Shown: positions 1-8,781 of the stretch, piece by piece
Numbering within the stretch: position 1 is the stretch's first letter
Layout of the letters: the number at the start of each line of letters is the position of its first letter
Assembly: GCA_021531775.1 (NCBI GenBank)
Contig: JAFBIU010000015.1
Coordinates: forward strand, 16,106-80,105
Direction: 5' to 3'
Origin: Parabacteroides distasonis
GTDB lineage: Bacteria > Bacteroidota > Bacteroidia > Bacteroidales > Tannerellaceae
DNA length: 64,000 nt
The notes under the pieces: model-generated
Told to the model about the DNA's origin: nothing
Database searches by the model: none
What the model saw: the letters and a program-made list of their open reading frames with translations, nothing else
Position numbers and translations under genes: made by a program

Positions 1-1
1 C

Positions 2-685
2 CTCCATAAGATGATCCGTCTGGTGACGGCTTCGACCATCAACGGTGGTTACCTGAACTTCATGGGTAATGAGTTTGGCCATCCGGAATGGATCGACTTC
101 CCCCGCGAAGGCAATGGATGGTCGCATAAATATGCTCGTCGTCAATGGGATCTGGTCGATAACATGGATCTGAAGTACCATTTCTTGGGCGATTTCGATC
201 AGGCTATGTTGCAGGTGATCAGTAGTGTGAAGAACTTCCAGGACACTCCGATTCAGAAGGTTTGGGACAATGATGGCGACCAGATCTTGGCCTACATGCG
301 GAAGGATCTCGTGTTTGTCTTCAACTTCAGCCCGAACAAATCCTTCTCCGATTATGGCTTCTTGGTACCGAAGGGCGAATACGAAGTGGTGCTCAACACA
401 GATGCCACCCAGTTTGGCGGTTACGGCTTGTCAGACGATTCAGTGCGTCACTTCACCCAGTTCGATGAGCTCTACAAGAAGGAGAAGAAAGAGTGGTTGT
501 TGCTCTACGTTCCGGCTCGTTCGGCTGTTGTGCTCCGTAAGGTAAAACCGGCTCCGAAGAGCAAGAGCGAAGCAGAGGAGGCTCCGAAAGCCAAGTCAAC
601 ACGTTGCTGCAAGAAGACCAAGGAGGAGGCACCGAAAGCGAAGAAGACAACTGCCAAGAAAGCAAGCGCCAAAAAGACAAAATGA
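2..685 (+). CDS. glgB: 1,4-alpha-glucan branching enzyme, C-terminal part (truncated by window edge)
   Basis: This is the 3' end of a glycogen branching enzyme, which makes alpha-1,6 branches in glycogen in the cytoplasm. The reading frame is open from base 2, so the true start lies outside the window. The stretch NFMGNEFGHPEW followed by DFPREGNGWS and ARRQWDL is typical of the GH13_8 (eukaryote-like) branching enzymes found in Bacteroidales. An all-beta C-terminal domain follows. The last ~45 residues are an unusual Lys/Ala-rich tail with repeats like APKAK and TAKKASAKK, which is not part of the catalytic fold. manA starts 28 bases downstream on the same strand. Confidence 0.9.
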   Translation, partial: LHKMIRLVTASTINGGYLNFMGNEFGHPEWIDFPREGNGWSHKYARRQWDLVDNMDLKYHFLGDFDQAMLQVISSVKNFQDTPIQKVWDNDGDQILAYMRKDLVFVFNFSPNKSFSDYGFLVPKGEYEVVLNTDATQFGGYGLSDDSVRHFTQFDELYKKEKKEWLLLYVPARSAVVLRKVKPAPKSKSEAEEAPKAKSTRCCKKTKEEAPKAKKTTAKKASAKKTK

Positions 686-713
686 AGTAAAACTCAAATA
701 GATTAGATTGAAT

Positions 714-1688
714 ATGTTATATCCGTTTACATTCGAACCGATCCTGAAGAAGATCATCTGGGGCGGTTCAGACATTTGCCCGTTCAAAGGTATTTCTCCG
801 GTACAGGAAGGTATTGGCGAAAGCTGGGAACTCTCTCACGTGGAGGGTAACTATTCGGTAGTAGCCAATGGTGAACTGAAAGGTCAGTCGCTCGACGATC
901 TGATCCGTACGTATGGTAAGCAGCTGTTGGGTGAGCATGTGATGGAGCAGTTTGGAACCACTTTCCCCTTGCTCATCAAGTTCATTGATGCGCGTGACAA
1001 TCTCTCGATCCAGGTTCATCCGGATGATGAGTTGGCCAAGAAGCGCCACAACTCATTTGGCAAGACGGAGATGTGGTACGTTGTGAAGGCTACACCGGAT
1101 GCAGCTCTCTACTCAGGCTTCTCGCAGCAGATTGATGCAGAAGAGTATGTGAAACGGGTGGAAAACAACACCATCATGGATGTGTTGCAACGTTACAATG
1201 TGCATGAGGGTGATGTATTCTTCTTGCCCGCAGGTCGTGTACATGCCATCGGTTCCGGTTGTTTCATTGCTGAGATCCAGCAGACGAGCAACATCACCTA
1301 CCGTATCTACGATTACAACCGGAAGGATGCGAATGGCAAGGGACGCGAATTGCACACCGAACTGGCGAAGGATGCGATCGACTACACGCTCTATCCGGAC
1401 TATCGGACGCACTACAAGGCTCACACGAACGCAACCGTTCAGCTGGCCGCCTGCAAATACTTCACGACAAACCTGATCGATCTCGACACCATCATGGTGC
1501 GCGATTTCTCACAGCTCGATTCGTTCGTGGTGTATATCTGTATGGAGGGTCGTGCAACTTTGCGTGACAACAAGGGTAACGAGATCCTGGTACATCAGGG
1601 ACAGACGGTATTGATCCCGGCCGATACGGACGTGGTGACCATCTCTCCGGTGCCTGGAGCCAAGTTTATGGAGACCTACATTGGCTGA
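714..1688 (+). CDS. manA: Mannose-6-phosphate isomerase, class I (short form)
   Basis: Interconverts mannose-6-phosphate and fructose-6-phosphate, feeding GDP-sugar synthesis or mannose use. The protein is 324 aa, the normal length of the short bacterial form. Zinc ligands can be placed: Gln100 and His102 in QVHPDD, Glu119 in KTEMWY and His177 in GRVHAIG. The arginine-bearing YRIYDYNR follows. The start is taken at the ATG at 714; the in-frame TTG at 708 adds only two residues. A strong hairpin terminator follows the stop. Confidence 0.92.
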   Translation: MLYPFTFEPILKKIIWGGSDICPFKGISPVQEGIGESWELSHVEGNYSVVANGELKGQSLDDLIRTYGKQLLGEHVMEQFGTTFPLLIKFIDARDNLSIQVHPDDELAKKRHNSFGKTEMWYVVKATPDAALYSGFSQQIDAEEYVKRVENNTIMDVLQRYNVHEGDVFFLPAGRVHAIGSGCFIAEIQQTSNITYRIYDYNRKDANGKGRELHTELAKDAIDYTLYPDYRTHYKAHTNATVQLAACKYFTTNLIDLDTIMVRDFSQLDSFVVYICMEGRATLRDNKGNEILVHQGQTVLIPADTDVVTISPVPGAKFMETYIG

Positions 1689-1717
1689 TTTTATGCTAAA
1701 AGTATTCCAAAATGTAT

Positions 1718-1746
1718 AGCGGGAATGAATATTCCCGCTTTTTTTG
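1718..1746 (+). terminator. Rho-independent terminator after manA
   Basis: AGCGGGAAT pairs with ATTCCCGCT across a 4-base loop and runs straight into TTTTTTT. It ends the glgB-manA transcript before the hydrogenase promoter. Confidence 0.85.
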
Positions 1747-1778
1747 TATATATATGCCTTGTATTTGTGAAAAATTTC

Positions 1779-1786
1779 TATATTTG
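1779..1786 (+). promoter_or_regulatory. Bacteroidales -7 box for hydB
   Basis: TATATTTG matches the Bacteroides -7 consensus TAnnTTTG. It lies 51 bases before the hydB ATG, with a TTG 17-18 bases upstream as a weak -33 element. Confidence 0.5.
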
Positions 1787-1836
1787 CTCTCCATAGATTA
1801 TTAACAGTGTTTTTCCCTCTTAAATCTGAACACAAC

Positions 1837-3744
1837 ATGGAAAAGATAAAGACATTAGAAGATCTCCGGAAGGTGCGCGAAGAGGCTCGTGCATTGATGG
1901 ATTTGCGGGAAAAGAGTCTCCAGGCAGAGGAGGTGAAGTGTCCGGCAGGATCCAAGGCGACCTGTGGTAATATCTTGGTCTGTGGAGGTACCGGATGCCG
2001 GGCTTCCCAGAGCCAACAAGTGATTGATGAATTACGTGCCTCCATCGAGCGACACCAGTTGCAGGATGAAGTGCAGGTAATCCGAACAGGTTGTTTTGGC
2101 TTTTGCGAGAAGGGACCGATTGTCAAGTTTATTCCCGATAACACCTTTTACGTACAGGTGCAGCCCTCTGATGCGGAGGAGTTGGTCACCCAGCATGTGA
2201 TGCAGGGACACAAGGTAGAACGGTTATTGTACGTCAACCCTGAGACGAACGAGCAGATTCAGGATGCCAAGCACATCAACTTCTACAAGAAACAGTTGCG
2301 TGTAGCCTTGCGGAACTGCGGTTTCATCGATCCGGAGAACATTGCCGAGTATATTGCCCGCGATGGTTATCAGGCACTCGGTAAGGCGTTGTGCGAGATG
2401 ACGCCCGACGAAGTGATTCAGGAGGTTATGGCCAGTGGATTGCGTGGACGAGGGGGTGGTGGTTTCCCCACCGGTCTGAAATGGCAGATCACCCGTAAGG
2501 TAGAGGCTCCCCAAAAGTATGTGGTTTGTAATGCTGACGAGGGCGACCCGGGTGCCTTCATGGACCGTTCCATTCTGGAGGGTGACCCCAACTCGATTGT
2601 GGAGGCTATGGCCATCAACGGTTACTGTACAGGTGCCAGCCAAGGTTTGGTGTATATTCGTGCCGAATATCCGTTGGCCGTTGAGCGTCTGAAGATTGCC
2701 ATCCGACAGGCCAAGGAGTGTGGACTATTGGGTGAACATATTTTCGGAACCGATTTTTCATTCGATATTGAGATACGTTATGGTGCCGGTGCCTTTGTCT
2801 GTGGTGAGGAGACGGCCTTGATTCACAGTATGGAGGGTCTGCGTGGTGAGGCTACAGTTAAACCGCCGTTCCCCAGTGAAAAGGGTTACAAAGGTTGTCC
2901 GACCAATGTAAACAATGTGGAGACCTATGCCAATGTGCCGGTGATTCTGCTGAAGGGCTCGAAATGGTTCAGCAGTATCGGTACGGAGAAGAGTAAGGGT
3001 ACGAAGGTATTTGCCTTGGCAGGGAAGGTGAACAACATCGGACTGATTGAGGTGCCGATGGGAACCACCTTGCGTGAGGTTATTTTTGACATTGGTGGTG
3101 GTATCAAGGATGGCAAGAAGTTCAAGGCTGTACAGACGGGCGGACCGTCGGGTGGCTGTCTGACCGAGAAACACCTGGATTTGCCGATCGATTATGATAA
3201 CTTGTTAGCTGCCGGATCCATGATGGGATCGGGTGGTATGATTGTGATGGACGAAGATGACTGCATGGTGGCCATGGCCAAGTTCTACCTCGACTTTACG
3301 GTGGAAGAGTCTTGCGGTAAGTGTACCCCGTGCCGTATCGGAAACAAGCGTCTGCATGAGATCCTGACCAAGATTACCTCCGGTAAGGGTACGGAAGAGG
3401 ATTTGCAGCGGTTGCGTAACTTGGCACTGGTCATCAAGGATACAGCTCTCTGTGGATTGGGACAGACCTCACCCAATCCGGTACTCTCTACCATGGATAA
3501 TTTCTACGATGAATATGTGGCTCACGTGAAGGAAAAACGTTGTCCGGCTCATCAGTGCCGCGATCTGACCCAGTACTTCATCAATCCGGAAAAGTGTCGT
3601 GGTTGTACGCTCTGTGCCCGTTCCTGTCCGGTTGGTGCCATTTCCGGCGATCGCAAAGTGCCGCACGTCATCGATCCGCAAGCCTGCATCCGTTGCGGTA
3701 CTTGTATGGAGAAGTGTAAGTTTGGTGCAGTGTATGTACATTAA
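1837..3744 (+). CDS. hydB: NADH-binding flavin/Fe-S subunit of bifurcating [FeFe] hydrogenase (HydB, NuoF-like)
   Basis: HydB takes electrons from or gives them to NAD(H) through FMN and passes them along Fe-S clusters to the hydrogenase subunit. The 635-aa protein has the full HydB layout. First is an N-terminal thioredoxin-like [2Fe-2S] domain (VCGGTGC and GCFGFCEKGP), then the NuoF core with GRGGGGFPTG for NADH/FMN and CGEETALIHSMEG. The cluster motif CGKCTPCR follows, and two C-terminal [4Fe-4S] ferredoxin motifs (CRGCTLCARSC and CIRCGTCMEKC) end the protein. The ATG at 1837 is preferred over an upstream GTG at 1807 because the extra residues match no family feature. It heads the operon with hydA and hydC. 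Confidence 0.92.
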   Translation: MEKIKTLEDLRKVREEARALMDLREKSLQAEEVKCPAGSKATCGNILVCGGTGCRASQSQQVIDELRASIERHQLQDEVQVIRTGCFGFCEKGPIVKFIPDNTFYVQVQPSDAEELVTQHVMQGHKVERLLYVNPETNEQIQDAKHINFYKKQLRVALRNCGFIDPENIAEYIARDGYQALGKALCEMTPDEVIQEVMASGLRGRGGGGFPTGLKWQITRKVEAPQKYVVCNADEGDPGAFMDRSILEGDPNSIVEAMAINGYCTGASQGLVYIRAEYPLAVERLKIAIRQAKECGLLGEHIFGTDFSFDIEIRYGAGAFVCGEETALIHSMEGLRGEATVKPPFPSEKGYKGCPTNVNNVETYANVPVILLKGSKWFSSIGTEKSKGTKVFALAGKVNNIGLIEVPMGTTLREVIFDIGGGIKDGKKFKAVQTGGPSGGCLTEKHLDLPIDYDNLLAAGSMMGSGGMIVMDEDDCMVAMAKFYLDFTVEESCGKCTPCRIGNKRLHEILTKITSGKGTEEDLQRLRNLALVIKDTALCGLGQTSPNPVLSTMDNFYDEYVAHVKEKRCPAHQCRDLTQYFINPEKCRGCTLCARSCPVGAISGDRKVPHVIDPQACIRCGTCMEKCKFGAVYVH

Positions 3745-3782
3745 TTATAATAGCAGTAAAAACACACAATAAATCTTTTTCA

Positions 3783-5561
3783 ATGGATACTGTTCGTTTA
3801 ACTATCGATAAAAAAGAGGTGGTGGTTCCCAAGGGAACGACCATTCTCGATGCAGCCAAGAGTGTGGGCATTATCATCCCGACACTCTGTTATATGAAGC
3901 TGGAAGATCTGCATTTTGAGAACAATCCGGGAGCCTGCCGCATCTGTGTGGTAGAGGTGGAGGGCCGACGCAATCTGGCTCCCTCTTGTAAGACTCCCTG
4001 TACGGAGGGAATGGTGGTCAAGACGCATACACCCCGTGTGATGAATGCTCGTAAGACAGTGATGGAGCTGTTGTTATCCAACCATCCGGCAGAATGTCTG
4101 ACCTGTAGTAGTAACGGATATTGCGAATTGCAACGGTTGGCGCATGAATTGGGTGTCCGCCAGATTCGTTACAAGGGTGAGATGTCGAACTTCGAGATCG
4201 ACCGTTCTCCCTCGTTGGTGCGTAACATGAATAAATGTATTATGTGTCGTCGGTGCGAGACGATGTGTAACTCCATCCAGACCGTAGGTGCCTTGACTGC
4301 TGTCAACCGGGGTTTCCAAGCTGCCGTTTCGACTGCGTTTGAACGCGATATTGCCGGTAGTACCTGTTCCTACTGTGGCCAGTGCGTTTCCGTTTGTCCG
4401 GTGAATGCCTTGAGTGGACGCAACACTCAGCAGCCTGTCTTGGATGCGATTGCCGATCCGACAAAGGTCGTGATTGCCCAGACGGCTCCGGCTGTTCGTA
4501 CCGCCTTGGGACGAGACTTCGGCTATGAGCCGGGTACGTTGGTGACCGGCAAGATGGTTTCGGCTTTGCGTGAATTGGGCTTTGACTATGTATTCGATAC
4601 CGATTTCGGTGCCGACATGACGATCATGGAGGAGGGTACCGAATTGTTGCAACGTCTGCAAAAGTACCTGAAGGGTGAAGAGGTCAAGATGCCGATGATG
4701 ACCAGCTGTTGCCCCGGTTGGGTCAGCTTTGTGGAACAGCATTATCCCGAAATGCGCGATCATCTCTCGACAACCAAGAGTCCGCAGCAGATCTTCGGTG
4801 CCTTGGCAAAGACCTATTTTGCTCAGAAGTTGGGCATCGACCGGAAGAACTTGGTGGTGGTTTCCATCATGCCCTGTTTGGCCAAGAAATATGAGGCCAG
4901 CCGTCCGGAGATGGGTGTCGATGGCAACCAGGATGTGGATATCTCGATCTATACCCGTGAGTTGGCGCGCTTGATCCGCTATGCGAACATCAACTTCAAC
5001 GAATTGCCCGAGGGTGAATTTGACCATCCGATGGGTGAATCGACCGGTGCCGGTGTGATCTTTGGAACAACGGGTGGTGTGATTGAGGCTGCTTGTCGTA
5101 CCGCTTACGAGATCCATACGGGTCAAGAATTGGGCAAGGTCGATTTCGAAGAGTTGCGTGGCTTGGATGGTATCCGTAGTGCCACGATCGACTTTGGTGA
5201 TGTGAAGCTGAATATTGGTATTGCACATGGATTGGGCAATGCACGTAAGTTGATCGAGGAGGTGAAGAACGGAACCTCTCCCTATCATGCCATTGAGGTG
5301 ATGGCTTGTCCGGGCGGTTGTATCGGTGGTGGTGGCCAGCCCTTCCACAAGGGTCGTATGGAGGTACTCCGTAAACGGCAGAATGCCCTCTATCGGGCCG
5401 ATAAGGAGATGCCGTTGCGCAAGAGCCACGAGAATCCCTACGTGCAGAAGGTTTATAAAGAGTTCTTGGGTGAGCCTTGCGGACCGCTGGCACACGAGTT
5501 GCTCCATACGCACTATTTCGACCGGAAGGAGCATGTCAACATGTTTTTACAAACTGAATAA
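3783..5561 (+). CDS. hydA: [FeFe] hydrogenase catalytic subunit (HydA)
   Basis: Catalytic subunit that makes or oxidises H2 at the H-cluster. The 592-aa protein has an N-terminal ferredoxin-like [2Fe-2S] domain (GACRICVVEVEG) and a His-Cys3 cluster motif (HPAECLTCSSNGYC). Two [4Fe-4S] motifs follow (CIMCRRCETMC and CSYCGQCVSVCP). The three H-cluster signatures are intact: L1 TSCCPGW near residue 307, L2 MPCLAKKYE near 363 and L3 MACPGGCIGGGGQP near 507. There is no signal peptide, so it acts in the cytoplasm. It sits 38 bases after hydB and its stop abuts the hydC start, which supports one trimeric complex. Confidence 0.95.
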   Translation: MDTVRLTIDKKEVVVPKGTTILDAAKSVGIIIPTLCYMKLEDLHFENNPGACRICVVEVEGRRNLAPSCKTPCTEGMVVKTHTPRVMNARKTVMELLLSNHPAECLTCSSNGYCELQRLAHELGVRQIRYKGEMSNFEIDRSPSLVRNMNKCIMCRRCETMCNSIQTVGALTAVNRGFQAAVSTAFERDIAGSTCSYCGQCVSVCPVNALSGRNTQQPVLDAIADPTKVVIAQTAPAVRTALGRDFGYEPGTLVTGKMVSALRELGFDYVFDTDFGADMTIMEEGTELLQRLQKYLKGEEVKMPMMTSCCPGWVSFVEQHYPEMRDHLSTTKSPQQIFGALAKTYFAQKLGIDRKNLVVVSIMPCLAKKYEASRPEMGVDGNQDVDISIYTRELARLIRYANINFNELPEGEFDHPMGESTGAGVIFGTTGGVIEAACRTAYEIHTGQELGKVDFEELRGLDGIRSATIDFGDVKLNIGIAHGLGNARKLIEEVKNGTSPYHAIEVMACPGGCIGGGGQPFHKGRMEVLRKRQNALYRADKEMPLRKSHENPYVQKVYKEFLGEPCGPLAHELLHTHYFDRKEHVNMFLQTE

Positions 5562-6062
5562 ATGAATGAGGCTATGACAAACATACATTTGCCGGAAGCG
5601 AAGATCGCACAACTGAATGCGGTCTGCAACGAACATCGGAACGATCCGGGTGAACTGATCAATATATTGCACGCAGCTCAAGAGATTTTCGGCTACCTGC
5701 CGAAAGAGGTTCAAGAGATCATTGCGGCTCATTTGCATATTCCCGTTTCGCGGGTGTATGGTGTGGTGACTTTCTACTCCTTCTTTACCATGACACCGAA
5801 GGGCAAACACCCTATTTCGGTCTGCTTGGGTACTGCCTGCTATGTGCGGGGGGCCGAGAAGGTGTTGGAAGAGTTCCAGCGTGAATTGGACATCAAGGTG
5901 GGTGAGACCACTGCCGATGGGATGTTCTCGCTCGACTGCCTTCGTTGTGTAGGAGCCTGCGGATTGGCACCTGTCGTAACCATCGGTAGCAAGGTCTATG
6001 GTCGCATGACACCGGAAAAGGTGCGCGATGTTTTGGCCGAATACTATCGTGAGGCTGAATAG
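5562..6062 (+). CDS. hydC: [2Fe-2S] thioredoxin-like subunit of bifurcating hydrogenase (HydC, NuoE-like)
   Basis: Small electron-transfer subunit of the HydABC complex. The 166-aa NuoE-like protein has an N-terminal helical region (HRNDPGELINILHAAQEIFGYLP). The C-terminal thioredoxin-like [2Fe-2S] domain has its four cysteines in CLGTACYVRG and DCLRCVGACG. Its ATG directly follows the hydA stop; a second in-frame ATG lies at 5574. With HydB and HydA it should couple NADH and reduced ferredoxin oxidation to H2 release, or the reverse. That coupling is inferred from the family. Confidence 0.92.
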   Translation: MNEAMTNIHLPEAKIAQLNAVCNEHRNDPGELINILHAAQEIFGYLPKEVQEIIAAHLHIPVSRVYGVVTFYSFFTMTPKGKHPISVCLGTACYVRGAEKVLEEFQRELDIKVGETTADGMFSLDCLRCVGACGLAPVVTIGSKVYGRMTPEKVRDVLAEYYREAE

Positions 6063-6080
6063 GGTATTTATATAGAAGGG

Positions 6081-6123
6081 GGTCATCGGGGAGGTTGGGT
6101 TCTTCCGATGACCTCTCTTTTTA
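6081..6123. terminator. Terminator hairpin after the hyd operon
   Basis: GGTCATCGG pairs with CCGATGACC and is followed by TCTCTTTTT. It lies between the converging hydC and yaaA stop codons and may serve both. Confidence 0.7.
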
Positions 6124-6879
6124 TACATCATCCCGGACAAAATGGGGATAATCCGGTTCGCCCAGGGTCGGGTCGAATTGAAAGCCTGCGTGATCGAAGG
6201 CTTGTAGCTCTTCGGGCAGCCTGACTTGGTTTTGCAGGATGAAACGCACCATGGCTCCCCGGCAACTTTTGGCCCAGACGGCCTGCATCTTCAACTTCCC
6301 CTGTTTCCGTACGTAGAACAGAGGCTGAATCACGCGTACAGTTTGCCGCACCCGTTTCCAGTCGAACAACTGTTCGTATTCAGCGGTCGATAGGTGAACC
6401 AAGATACCGTCATCCGCCTGCACACAGGCGATCAGCAGGTCGGTCAGGCGTTCCTTCCAGAAATGGGGGATGGGCTTGTCGGCAGTCTGTTCCAGTGTCA
6501 CACAATGTTCCATACGGTAGGGGACAATCCCATCCATCGGTCGGAGCAGTCCGTACAGGAAGCAGGTGATCCAAAGGTGGTCCTGTCCAAACCGTAAGGC
6601 CTCCTCTGTGAGCGTTTCTGCTCGGAGGTGTTTGTAGGCCTGCCCATTGTAGGCAAACAGAGCCGGACGAGGCGTGGCGGTGGGGAACTGCTGAAAGCGC
6701 AACCAGTTTTCGGCAGCGATGGCACTGCTGCAATCCAGTTGACGAGCCAATTCGGGTGGGTCCATTCGGGCCATCTCGGCAGCCAGCCTTTCCGCCTCCT
6801 GTTGGAAGCGTGGGGTGCTCCAAGGCGAACGGGTCACCTCGTTGAACATCAGTTTTGCGTTGGCAAGTAAAATCTGCAT
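6121..6879 (-). CDS. yaaA: Peroxide stress protein YaaA family (DUF328)
   Basis: YaaA proteins lower free intracellular iron during peroxide stress in E. coli and bind DNA; the exact activity is still debated. The 252-aa protein carries family blocks LLANAKLM near the N-terminus, ALFAYNGQAYKHL, FLYGLLRPMDGIVPYR and the C-terminal WAKSCRGAMVRF. The start is the ATG at 6879. A longer frame reaching 6951 would run through the promoter region. It is divergent from the AlkD-like gene. Confidence 0.88.
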   Translation of the reverse strand: MQILLANAKLMFNEVTRSPWSTPRFQQEAERLAAEMARMDPPELARQLDCSSAIAAENWLRFQQFPTATPRPALFAYNGQAYKHLRAETLTEEALRFGQDHLWITCFLYGLLRPMDGIVPYRMEHCVTLEQTADKPIPHFWKERLTDLLIACVQADDGILVHLSTAEYEQLFDWKRVRQTVRVIQPLFYVRKQGKLKMQAVWAKSCRGAMVRFILQNQVRLPEELQAFDHAGFQFDPTLGEPDYPHFVRDDV

Positions 6880-6902
6880 ACGAATTTTCTTTTTTGTCGT
6901 TG

Positions 6903-6910
6903 CAAAGGTA
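6903..6910 (-). promoter_or_regulatory. -7 box for yaaA
   Basis: On the minus strand this reads TACCTTTG, a perfect TAnnTTTG match, 24 bases before the yaaA ATG. It supports the shorter start. Confidence 0.6.
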
Positions 6911-6949
6911 TAAAACTTTTCGACGATGTAGGATAATAGACAATGAACC

Positions 6950-7660
6950 ATGGCAACTCTTTATGAACGAATGATAACGGAAGCGGATGAGAGGCAGCAA
7001 CCTGCCCTTTGTCGCTTTTTCAAATGTGGAAAAGGTGAGTATGGCGAGGGAGACCAGTTCCTCGGCATCAAGATGCCCGTGACCCGTCAAGTGGTGAAAG
7101 CCTGTTGGCGACAGACCGATTGGAAGGAACTGGAACGATGTGTTTGCAGTCCTTATCATGAGGTTCGGATGGCTGCACTGCTGACCTTGATCGAACAGTT
7201 TGCCCATGCCAAAAGCATGGAGGCCAAGCAGCAGTGTATCGATTTCTATTTGGCCCATCTGGCTTATGTGAACAATTGGGATTTGGTGGATCTGAGCTGT
7301 TACAAACTGTTGGGCGAATGGCTGTTGGACAAAGATCGTTCGCTTCTTTACGCGTTGGTTTCAGATGGCAAGAATCTATGGGAACAACGGATCGGTATCG
7401 TCTCTACCCTCCAATTCATCCGCCAAGGCGAGCTGGATGATACATTTGCCTTGGCTGAACGGTTCCTGCAAAAGCCGCAACCGCTCCATGATCTGCTGCA
7501 GAAGGCGGTCGGCTGGATGTTACGCGAGGCGGGCAAACGGGATGCAGATCGTTTGAAACAGTGGCTCTTGCCACGTGTGGCCACCTTACCTCGGACCATG
7601 CTTCGATATGCGATCGAGAAGTTTTCGGCAGAGGAGCGTCGTGTTTTTATGGGGAAGTAA
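6950..7660 (+). CDS. DNA alkylation repair protein, AlkD-like HEAT-repeat glycosylase
   Basis: AlkD-type proteins remove alkylated bases from DNA with a curved stack of HEAT-like helical repeats. The 236-aa product has the family pattern throughout: FLGIKMPVTRQVVK near residue 40, HEVRMAALLTLIEQF near 75, and YVNNWDLVDLS near 105. Near 145-155 it has the segment LWEQRIGIVSTLQFI, and it ends with LPRTMLRYAIEKF. Length and motif order are normal. It is divergent from yaaA, so the two stress genes share a short promoter region. Confidence 0.85.
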   Translation: MATLYERMITEADERQQPALCRFFKCGKGEYGEGDQFLGIKMPVTRQVVKACWRQTDWKELERCVCSPYHEVRMAALLTLIEQFAHAKSMEAKQQCIDFYLAHLAYVNNWDLVDLSCYKLLGEWLLDKDRSLLYALVSDGKNLWEQRIGIVSTLQFIRQGELDDTFALAERFLQKPQPLHDLLQKAVGWMLREAGKRDADRLKQWLLPRVATLPRTMLRYAIEKFSAEERRVFMGK

Positions 7661-7672
7661 TGATTTTTTTTG

Positions 7673-7680
7673 TACGTTTG
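7673..7680 (+). promoter_or_regulatory. -7 box for rlmN
   Basis: TACGTTTG matches TAnnTTTG and lies 28 bases before the rlmN ATG at 7709, just after the preceding stop codon. Confidence 0.5.
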
Positions 7681-7708
7681 TGCTGGAATCACAAAGATAC
7701 AAAAAGAA

Positions 7709-8737
7709 ATGGAAGCGAAAAAACGATTGTTGGGCATGACACTGGCAGAACTGAAAGAGGTGGCTGCCGAAGCAGGAATGCCCGGATATGCCGCTAAGCA
7801 ATTGGCGGACTGGCTCTACAAGAAACGGGTGACCTCCATCGATGCGATGACCAATGTAGCCGCTGCCAAGCGTGCCTGGTTAAACGAACACTATACGATT
7901 GGGACAGCTGCTCCGGTCGATGCACAACGCTCGGTCGATGGTACAGTGAAGTATTTGTATCAGGCGGGAGGAGGCGGTTTTGTCGAATCGGTCTATATCC
8001 CGACGGAAGATCGAGCCACACTCTGCGTCTCTTCGCAGGTTGGTTGTAAGATGAATTGTCTCTTTTGCATGACCGGCAAGCAGGGGTTCTCAGCTAACCT
8101 GACAGCCAACGAGATCTTGAACCAAATCCAGTCCTTGCCGGAACATGACGAACTGACCAATCTGGTCTTCATGGGCATGGGTGAACCTTTGGACAACACC
8201 GAGCAACTGTTTAAGGTATTGGAGATCTTGACTGCTTCTTATGGTTATGGTTGGAGTCCGAAACGCATTACAGTTTCAACGGTGGGCGTGATGAGAGGCC
8301 TGCATCGCTTCCTGGATGAGAGCGATTGCCACTTGGCAGTCAGCCTGCATTCCCCCTTTCCCGACGAACGTCTTTCGCTGATGCCGGTCCAGAAGGCCTA
8401 TCCGCTACAGGAGGTGTTGGATCTGATCCGGACCTACGACTTCACGCACCAACGTCGGGTCTCATTCGAATACATTGTCTTCAAGGATCTGAACGATAGC
8501 CCGCGTCATGCTCGTGCGCTGGCTGCTCTGTTGAAGGGGATTCCCTGTCGGGTGAATCTGATCCGTTTCCATGCCATTCCGAATGTACCGTTGGCTACCT
8601 CCGATATGGGTCGTATGGAGGCATTTCAGTCCATTTTGGAAGAGAAAGGGGTGACCTGTACGATCCGGGCTTCCCGTGGAGAGGACATTTTTGCGGCTTG
8701 TGGCATGCTTTCTACTGCAAAAGGAAAGCGGCAGTAG
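7709..8737 (+). CDS. rlmN: 23S rRNA (adenine-2503-C2)/tRNA methyltransferase RlmN
   Basis: Radical SAM enzyme that methylates C2 of A2503 in 23S rRNA and A37 in some tRNAs. The 342-aa protein has the [4Fe-4S] CxxxCxxC motif in CKMNCLFC, preceded by CVSSQVG. It also has GMGEPLDN for SAM binding and the late methyl-carrying cysteine in FAACGML. The N-terminal accessory domain includes GYAAKQLADWLYKK. The start is set at the ATG at 7709. An earlier TTG at 7670 overlaps the promoter box and would add residues foreign to the family. Confidence 0.93.
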   Translation: MEAKKRLLGMTLAELKEVAAEAGMPGYAAKQLADWLYKKRVTSIDAMTNVAAAKRAWLNEHYTIGTAAPVDAQRSVDGTVKYLYQAGGGGFVESVYIPTEDRATLCVSSQVGCKMNCLFCMTGKQGFSANLTANEILNQIQSLPEHDELTNLVFMGMGEPLDNTEQLFKVLEILTASYGYGWSPKRITVSTVGVMRGLHRFLDESDCHLAVSLHSPFPDERLSLMPVQKAYPLQEVLDLIRTYDFTHQRRVSFEYIVFKDLNDSPRHARALAALLKGIPCRVNLIRFHAIPNVPLATSDMGRMEAFQSILEEKGVTCTIRASRGEDIFAACGMLSTAKGKRQ

Positions 8738-8781
8738 GTAGGCGGTCTGCTTAATTCTTATTACATTTGCATGAAAATTCA

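Noticed and set aside
4074..5534. Long open frame on the minus strand (486 codons)
   Set aside because: It lies fully antisense to hydA, whose motifs are complete; its sequence shows no domain and is a by-product of hydA codon use.
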